Origin: Brugia malayi | Lineage: Eukaryota > Nematoda > Chromadorea > Rhabditida > Onchocercidae | DNA: 64,000 nt | NCBI RefSeq assembly: GCF_000002995.4 | Contig: NW_025062477.1 | Span: forward strand, 7,536,649 to 7,600,648 | Direction: 5' to 3' | Shown here: positions 57,201-64,000 of the stretch, in pieces | How positions within the stretch are numbered: the stretch's first letter is position 1 | Layout: the number at the start of each line of letters is the position of its first letter | Translations under genes and position numbers: made by a program | Notes under the pieces: generated by a model | The model's input: only the letters and a program-made list of their open reading frames with translations | Database searches by the model: none | Told to the model about the DNA's origin: nothing

Positions 57201-59243
57201 GTAAACGAGACATAGCATTATACTTTATCATTGATTGCAGAGTTGTGAGGCTTCTACATCTGAAAATGACGACGTACCTGTTGTCATATCTCGTTTGGAC
57301 GCTGAGGTTACGAATGACGATTCTTCTCCGAATATATTTTCAATAGCGGTACATTTTTTTGAACGCTCCGTTCAATATCATTGTATTTTTAGAGACCATA
57401 AACATATGTGTCGTCTTACCTTTTGGTCCATTTAACAAGTTTTTGCCACAATCCCGATAAACAAGCAATTTAAAGTATAGGTATAGTCTTTTTTAAGATG
57501 TAGTCTTTCTAGCGCTATTGTGATATAATTCATCCGTATTTCTTTTTAGATCGAATGGAGCGATATGAAAACATCTTATATTGTTAGGACGGCTGATCAA
57601 ATCGCTGATTTGCACAATCGTCTGTTAGACAGTTTCCCAAATGAAGCAGGGGCTCAGACTGGGAATCCTCGCGTTCTGCCATATCTTAATCGTTCGCAAC
57701 CTAGTTCTATTTTGGGCTATATTCGGTAAGTTTTTGAAGTTTTTTTACAGTTGAAGTGAAAGACGAAACTTATTTTTTAAAATTTAATAAGGATATTGGA
57801 TAAAATTCCAAAATACATGGAATGCTTGTAATAGGTTTGCAATATTAATTACTAAGAGTCATTTTATGTTGTACTCTCTGCCAAACGATTCTAATGAAGT
57901 TATTAATTCGGAATTTTTTGCAGCGCATTGCCGGATCTTCCAGCTCGTGTTTTAGTTTGTCCAATAGTGCGTGATTTCTTTTATCCATCTCGGTTAGAAA
58001 GCTGTTCATTTTTATCAGCTCCTCAGTCATTAATATCGCGTTCTTTGCCTTCTCTTATTGAGTTGAAAGTAAGAACAATATTTTCAGTTCACAGTCATTT
58101 TAAGGGAGAAATGGTGAATATCATCTAACCTCACATAAAAAGAAAAACAGAATGAATTTTCAACTGTTCTTTAGAATTATACATTAATGGATATAGCCCG
58201 ACTGAACAATTAGAGCAAATTTGTATTTTTCGCTATTTTTCCATTTGTCACGAAAATCCAGCACTTCTTTGCCTTTTATTTTTTACGATATTTTATTCAT
58301 AGTTGTCACAGTTATTTTAAGGGGGAAATGGTAATATCATCTAACCCTGTCATAAAAAATTAGAATTTATCGTATTTCCATGCTTTATTCTTAACTGTGT
58401 CTTCAAAATCATTTCTTTTTATTATTTTTAGAAGCCTCCAACATGCAGTAACACTTCTTCCCCGTCCAGTCAACCTTTATCCGAAACACCGGTGTGTCAT
58501 CCCTCATTATCTGTCACATTTTTACCCGTAACAACTGTTTGTTCTGCTGGTGTGATGGGTTGTACTAGTGTAGCCTGTCCACCATTTTCAATGACAAACG
58601 TACCTCCGCCACCTCGTGGTCCACTTTTATCACTAGCACGACCGCTATCCCTATTAGCTACTACCACCAATGTCCCAGCTTATCCGTCGCTACTTTCACT
58701 ACCTCCAAATCCCAATGGATTATCATGTTGTAATTGCGCTGGTCGCCATCCATTTGCTTATTGTACTCAGCCTACGATGCTGCAAATTATCGCAAGTGGT
58801 ATGTTTTCAGAATTGATATTAAATTAGAGTATTTAATCAGACAACCAACATTTTGTTTATATGGTAATGATATGGAGCCGTCTGCGTTTTTGGATTAATT
58901 TCTTTCGAAAAATAGAAAGTATTGGTGGTGGTGGGTCAATTGAACTATTTTGACATCATGAATTCAGCTTTCCATGGGTATTATTTCAATCATACATGTT
59001 GGATCTACCGTTGTATATTACATCTTTGTTTTTGGAATAAACTGAAGATTAAAAAAAATCAAATTAACTAATTCGGATCAATAAAAGCGGAACGAAACTT
59101 CAGGTGAATATAGGATTGATTATAACAATATGACAACCGCTCTGCCATTCGAGATGACAGGAAGTGTTGCATCAGTTAATAATTCCGTTTCACCACCATC
59201 GACAAATTTTTCCACACCACCACCAGCTCCGAATTCGTGCTGA
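54227..59243 (+). CDS. ZCCHC2/ZCCHC14-like protein with PX-like domain and C-terminal zinc knuckle
   Basis: Twelve plus-strand exons: 54227-54277, 54828-55034, 55226-55439, 55644-55752, 56158-56368, 56472-56567, 56829-56957, 57241-57348, 57550-57725, 57924-58068, 58432-58798 and 59104-59243, giving about 650 aa. Vertebrate ZCCHC14 works with the poly(A)-tail enzymes TENT4A/B, so an mRNA-tail role is inferred by family only. A helical domain (RYIGSCVETAVRSKSLYLRQ to TNRPAATVYMQ, then AAQHHAAFSVEHKIRLENI) matches the ZCCHC14 N-terminal region. IEWSDMKTSYIVRT with LHNRLLDSFPNEAG looks like a PX domain. A Pro/Ser-rich linker precedes the knuckle C581-X2-C584-X3-H588-X4-C593, followed by TQPTM and GEYRIDYNN, as in CYNCGSSGHHAQECKQPSM. 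Exon 1 could end at 54283 instead. The exon 5 donor (GTCGTT after 56368) is a weak guess chosen by phase. Confidence 0.86.
54501..54525. repeat. Poly-A tract in ZCCHC-like gene intron 1
   Basis: About 25 consecutive A. Confidence 0.9.
57075..57203 (+). repeat. Upstream copy of a 125-129 bp intragenic direct repeat
   Basis: 129 bp here closely match 57706-57830, which spans the last 20 bases of exon 9 (57550-57725), its donor and the start of the next intron. The copy keeps CTATTTTGGGCTATATTCGG and the GTAAGT donor. It sits in the intron between exons 56829-56957 and 57241-57348. Preceded by TTCTTTAG, it could act as a 21-nt exon (57074-57094). Confidence 0.92.
57706..57830 (+). repeat. Downstream (parent) copy of the intragenic direct repeat
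   Basis: Contains the real 3' end of exon 9 (SSILGYIR) with its GTAAGT donor and about 105 bp of the following intron. It differs from the upstream copy by a few substitutions and short indels. Confidence 0.9.
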
Positions 59244-61702
59244 TGAATAATATAGGGCTGGGGTTGTTGCGAAAGTATGAAAATTTGTTTTATTCAGCAG
59301 GGTGTGCCTTTTACCTTACTTTACAGTTTTGTGATTGTTCCCGGTGTTTTAGATTTGGTAATTACTTTACGGTGGTGAAAATCAAAGATAGTGGAACATT
59401 TCTCAAAATCTTTTCATTTTGTACCGATTTTACCATGTATTCAATTTTTTTAGCTTTTGTTTTATGAAGTGTTAATTCAAAATAAAATAGTTCTTTATCA
59501 TTTAGGAGGTCGATCCACTTTTTTAACTAGCTTCGTGAAACTTTTAAATCATTTAAAATCAACTTTTTCTCTCATGTTGACTATAAAACGATGAAACAGC
59601 CCGTTATCATTTCACTTTATTTTTTGGGTTGGAATTCATTTATCATATTTCTGATCACTTGTTTAGAAGTGAAATTTTGTCATAATTGAACTTATGAAGA
59701 TCTACAACTTGTCATTGTTGCATAGTTTTTCATGTTTGACTATTGCTCACTGATGGTTGAGAATATACTTTTTTAGTTTTGTTTTTTATTTTCAATTATT
59801 TTATTTGGACAGATAACTTCATTTTATTTAATTCTAAAATTTTTTTGTTCAATTATGCGCGCCTGGGACTAGCAATTGATTAAAGGAGAGAATTGTAACG
59901 ACTTAATAAATAAGCTGTACAGGTGACTTCCTGTCATGGCTTTTGATGCTTAGTTTAATTTTAATTTAGCGTTTGAATGGTACTCATAAGCATTTTCGAT
60001 TTTTTTTTTTCACATATTTACTAAAACCTCCCGATCTTTCTCCATGACATTTTTAGTAATGTGGAGATTTTATTTAGCATGTTTGAAGAAGGATACTGAT
60101 AAATTCCTAGTTTTCTTTATTTATTTATTTAATTTTCTGTGTCGTGATGATGCTTTCCAAGTTTGTATATTATGTTATGAATTTCTTTCCATGAGGTACA
60201 ATGAGAATTCTCCTTATTCAAATCTGGACTTATAATCTCCTGAGATTCTCAACTATAGTTTTTCTCGTTAACAAGAAATTGTTTTAGATCCTTTTTTCCA
60301 AGAACCAATATATTTCATCATTTTCATATCATTTTTTATGAATGACAATAATGAATTTTTCTTGGTTTCATCTGCAAAGATCCAGTGTACGTTTTTTATA
60401 TAATTTTTACTTTAAATTTTTGAAAACGTTTTTGAAGTTATGAGTATTTGTGACTAAATTATCCGTCATAAGGATATGAATTATTAATGGAAAGATGTGT
60501 AGGAAAAACATTGCGCATGAAATGTTGCAATCATGAAATTATGTACTGTTGGTAGTTTTACTAAAATAGTAATTATTCATATGCACACCTACCTAGATTT
60601 AAATAGGCAACAGCAACTTGTTTGTACTATTTCTTATAGGTCTCGGTGAGCATTATAAATTTAGCTTATTTTATTCAAATATTTTTGTTTCTTAACTTTT
60701 TTTTTTGTCATGCTAGTTACAGATTGATTTTATTGTTTTGGCAATATTTATTATGTTTTGCATTGCTATCCAGCGAAATTCCAGTGTACGATTAGGTCAA
60801 AATTTGACATCGGTCTGTCAGTCTGTTCTTGGTTCTTTAGTAGCTCAAAGGCTGTTTGGCATATTAAAGTTTCTCAGTTTTGAGCCGTGTCACTTTGCAT
60901 GTCGACTAGTTTAAATCTATTCCCGATTTGAAAGATTCGTGTATAACCTTATTCTGTCTCATAATGAAACAGAAAAAATCACTTTTCTCATACTTGATTA
61001 TAATCAAGTAACTGATTGAAAATGGTAATGGTGACAACAGTATAACAATTGCTGGACTCTCCTTCATAATTTGCTTCATACTTCGCGCCCACTATATTTC
61101 AGAGTTTCCTCTGATTATAAATTTTGTTTAATCTAGCATTTCCATGCAAATGGTATCAATTTTGTAAGTGTTTATTCTTAAATTATTCATATTATTTTAT
61201 TTTTTAATAACTAAAAACTTTCATATCTTTGCATGGATGTATCCGTGTTTCTGTTCCTTTCTTGAATGATGCTTTCAGCCAGAAATGAAAATGCAGGATC
61301 AGCAATTTGTTTTGTCACATGCTTTCTTATACAGAAACAATGTTAGCTCCTTTGCTGATCATTTTAATAAAATTATTAATGTGTTTGGAAAATCATAATG
61401 GATTTTAGTTTGCATTGTTTTATGCGAAATGATAGTTCACAATATATGCTTGCGAAAGATATGGATGATTAAGTCCGTAATTAATGAATACGTTATTGAG
61501 AAAGCATAGTGAATTTTTGTTTGGTATTCTAAATTTAAAATACCATATTAATCACAAACATGGTAACGAGATTAGATTTTTGGTGTGATTCATCGAAATT
61601 ACTACTAATACGTGGTGAAGGATGTGAACATTTTGAGGAACTCCTAAAATTTGAAGGATATTGCTATACTCAAGTGCGGACAAATTTCACTCATTGTATA
61701 AA
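59244..61702. other. Intergenic region between convergent ZCCHC and PPP1R3 genes
   Basis: About 2.5 kb between two 3' ends. Open frames at 59237-59467 and 60044-60235 are AT-rich read-through without recognisable content. No RNA gene or repeat beyond homopolymers was seen. Confidence 0.55.
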
Positions 61703-64000
61703 TCAGAAAAATATTGAGCAATCGGAATCGAAAAATGGATTAAAGGAACTATTACTACAATTTATTCTTTCTCCACTACCATTTCCTTCGACGATTGCAA
61801 CTGCATCACACGCAAATTTATAATTTCCACCACAGTTGCTATCCCAGTATACCATCCCACCACATTCGTACTTTATGCAGAAGTAAATGCATAGATCCAC
61901 TTTCAAGAATGGCAAGAATATGCAGAATGAAAATCGATCTTCTTGGGGTGACGGTGATCTGCAAGTTTAAACCTAATATTGTGAGTAATAAACTCTATCC
62001 AAAATACAAAAACCATGTTACAAAGAGCCTGTTTTAACAAACTCCTAACAAGCTACTAAAATTCCACTGTTCTTCATTAAGTATAATATCATTTTTCGAT
62101 CCCAAAAATTGCCCTGAAAAACCCGTACTATTAAAAAAGAAGAGTTCTGTTATTTCCCAAAATCTCTCTCTTAATTGACCATAAAAAAGGTGCTATTTAA
62201 GGAAGTTACTATTTAGGCTGTTTGCCAAAGAACTGTTTAATAACTTTTCTAAAAACTGATAGTCGAAAGCTACTATAAGGTATGGTTGCCCTTTCTGAAA
62301 TATACCAATTTTTGCTGGGTGGGATTTGATGTTGTCAAATTCTTTAAGAAAAGATCGTAACACTCAACTAATAGATCTATTGAAGTAGCAAATACTTACT
62401 CTGTATAAGCTCCTTTTACAGTATATGAGGTAGTCCAATCGTCAAAGGTATACAATATTTCTATCTGTAAAATTTTCACTATAATATTACTGTAAAAGTC
62501 GAAATTTAACACTTGGAAGATATTTTAAGCAGATTGCATTAATTTATCCAGATCGATCATAATATTCCATATGTGTTTGAGGTTAAATTATGATAAAATT
62601 TAAGTTACAGCGATAACAACAATAAAATTGATAGGTAGTTATAAATAGGATCGATAATGCCTCGAATTTTTCACTATCGTTGAACAAAAATATTGATTGA
62701 GGGTTTGTACTGAGAAGTTAACGATTCGAATATTCCAACATATAAATAACGCCTCGAAAATTTGGATCCAAATATATTATTTGATAAACTAACAAAAATG
62801 TTTAGTATCGATAAAAACATCTCGATCTTTCTCAAATAATTACTGTTTATTTTCTTTTAATTACAGACTTTTTTTTCATAACCCAAATTCTTCACCCGAA
62901 CCACACCGGTGATAGCACGACCAAACCATCGAACACTTTCCAAATGAACGCATTGCTCACCAACCAACCATCTCAGTTCATTTTCTGTTGGTAACCAAAA
63001 ATATTTCTGTAGCTGCAATTCCGAAGCTGAAAATGTTTACTGAAGGAAGCACTCAAATTATACCAATGATTCATAAAAATTAGCAATTTTGTTAAGTCCA
63101 GATTTCTGACTTTTTTGGAATACTTTACCCTATATTACATCCTAAATTAGCTTAATTTAATTGATCTAGCCCTCGAATTTTCAGCATTTTTACAATTTCT
63201 ACGTGATTTCCAACTTCTATTCAGATGACTTAATGATATTGTAGTTGGTCGTAAATAAACATATATTAGATGGTCTTGAAAATCTTTTTCGTACTTTTCA
63301 AAAAAAAAAAAACGCAATAGAAACACTATACAGATGTTTTAGAAGTAAAGAAACCTCATTTATAAATGTTCTTTTTTTCCTAAGAGATTATTGATTATTT
63401 TAAGATTTGTTCTACTTTTCAAAGAGTTTCAAAAAATCAATCAAAAATCTCACTTTCTTTTTTCTTTCTGGAAAAACACAAAAAAAAAAGAAATTAATGA
63501 CAAATGACTGGAACCCGTAATACTTGTTGTCTCTACATCAATGTTAGTTGGATTATTTTTCTTAAATGCCCCTGGCAGTTGGGACTTTTGCCAGGCTTCT
63601 TCTGTTGCATTGAATGATAATTTGTTTCACTGTTTACGTAATTTTCAAATATTATCAGTGCTTCTTTGTTGTAACAATCATTGTTCACACTCAAACCTAA
63701 TTTTCCAACTTTTTTAGCTCTTATGGATTGTTCACATATCAACAATGATGAAAGCAATCAAACAGTTGCATATGAGGGGGCGGGAAAAAGTTTTTTTTTT
63801 TAAAGTTCTTTTCAAAAAAAAGGAGAAGTCGTGCATTTTTTGAAGCATCTGTAATAGTAAAGCAGAAAAGTACTAACCAGAACTACAAGGCCCATTGCTT
63901 ACAGTTAAATGCGTGCATTTTTCACTGCCCTTTTCCGCTTGCGTATTGATAGCGTATTCCGCTTGTTCCAAATCAAAGCAGTCCGAAAATCGCACATTTT
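61703..64000 (-). CDS. PP1 glycogen-targeting regulatory subunit (PPP1R3 family, CBM21), 5' end cut by window
   Basis: Four minus-strand exons, the first open at the right edge: 63878-64000, 62869-63026, 62400-62464 and 61703-61958. All phases match. Proteins of this family hold protein phosphatase 1 on glycogen to favour glycogen synthesis. The first visible codons read NVRFSDCFDLE, matching the RVxF PP1-docking site and following motif (KRVSFAD in vertebrates). The CBM21 domain follows: CVHLESVRWFGRAITGVVRVKNLGYEKK, then ILYTFDDWTTSYTVKGAY, DRFSFCIFLPFLKVDLCIYF, and the carbohydrate-binding end YWDSNCGGNYKF. About 40 residues continue past the usual end of the domain and stop at 61703. The last exon is unusually Cys-rich for the family. 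The upstream exons and start codon lie beyond 64000. Confidence 0.88.

Overview
This is an AT-rich nuclear window from a nematode, most likely a filarial or other spirurid species. The evidence is many short exons, compact introns ending in TTTCAG, TTTTAG or TTGCAG, AT-rich intergenic DNA full of homopolymers and (TA)n runs, and gene models closer to nematode-sized homologues than to vertebrate ones. The exact species is inference. No bacterial operon, CRISPR array, rRNA, convincing tRNA or intact transposon was seen. Genes were rebuilt by reading exons by eye. Splice phases join in frame across almost every junction, but no transcript evidence was available.

Layout from left to right. 109-291 (+): the last exon of an unrecognised gene that begins outside the window. 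7277-9815 (-): translation initiation factor eIF3 subunit I. 10825-14530 (-): an XE7/AKAP17A-like splicing-associated protein. 18190-21312 (-): a SPATS2-family RNA-associated protein with an RGG-rich tail. These three minus-strand genes run in one direction. 26380-29597 (+): an hnRNP K-type three-KH-domain protein (hrpk-1). 31900-35471 (+): a secreted or lysosomal LCAT-like phospholipase A2 (PLA2G15 type). 41907-51424 (-): a gene of about 25 or more exons for a THADA/Trm732 protein, the partner of the tRNA 2'-O-methyltransferase Trm7/FTSJ1. 51811-52964 (+): dihydrofolate reductase, arranged head-to-head with THADA across 386 bp. 54227-59243 (+): a ZCCHC2/ZCCHC14-like PX plus zinc-knuckle protein. 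61703-64000 (-): a PP1 glycogen-targeting subunit (PPP1R3, CBM21 domain) cut by the right edge.

The genes are ordinary eukaryotic housekeeping and RNA-metabolism functions with no single shared pathway, although RNA biology is over-represented (eIF3I, XE7, SPATS2, hrpk-1, THADA, ZCCHC). I did not find a new multi-gene system. The most unusual signals are structural. They are a duplicated exon/intron segment in the ZCCHC gene that creates a candidate 21-nt in-frame cassette exon, a relic duplicate of a THADA exon inside a THADA intron, two GC-AG introns, a perfect 18-bp hairpin in a THADA intron, a 36-bp element shared by the THADA/DHFR intergenic region and DHFR intron 1, a candidate alternative last exon of hrpk-1, and a zinc knuckle with non-standard spacing.
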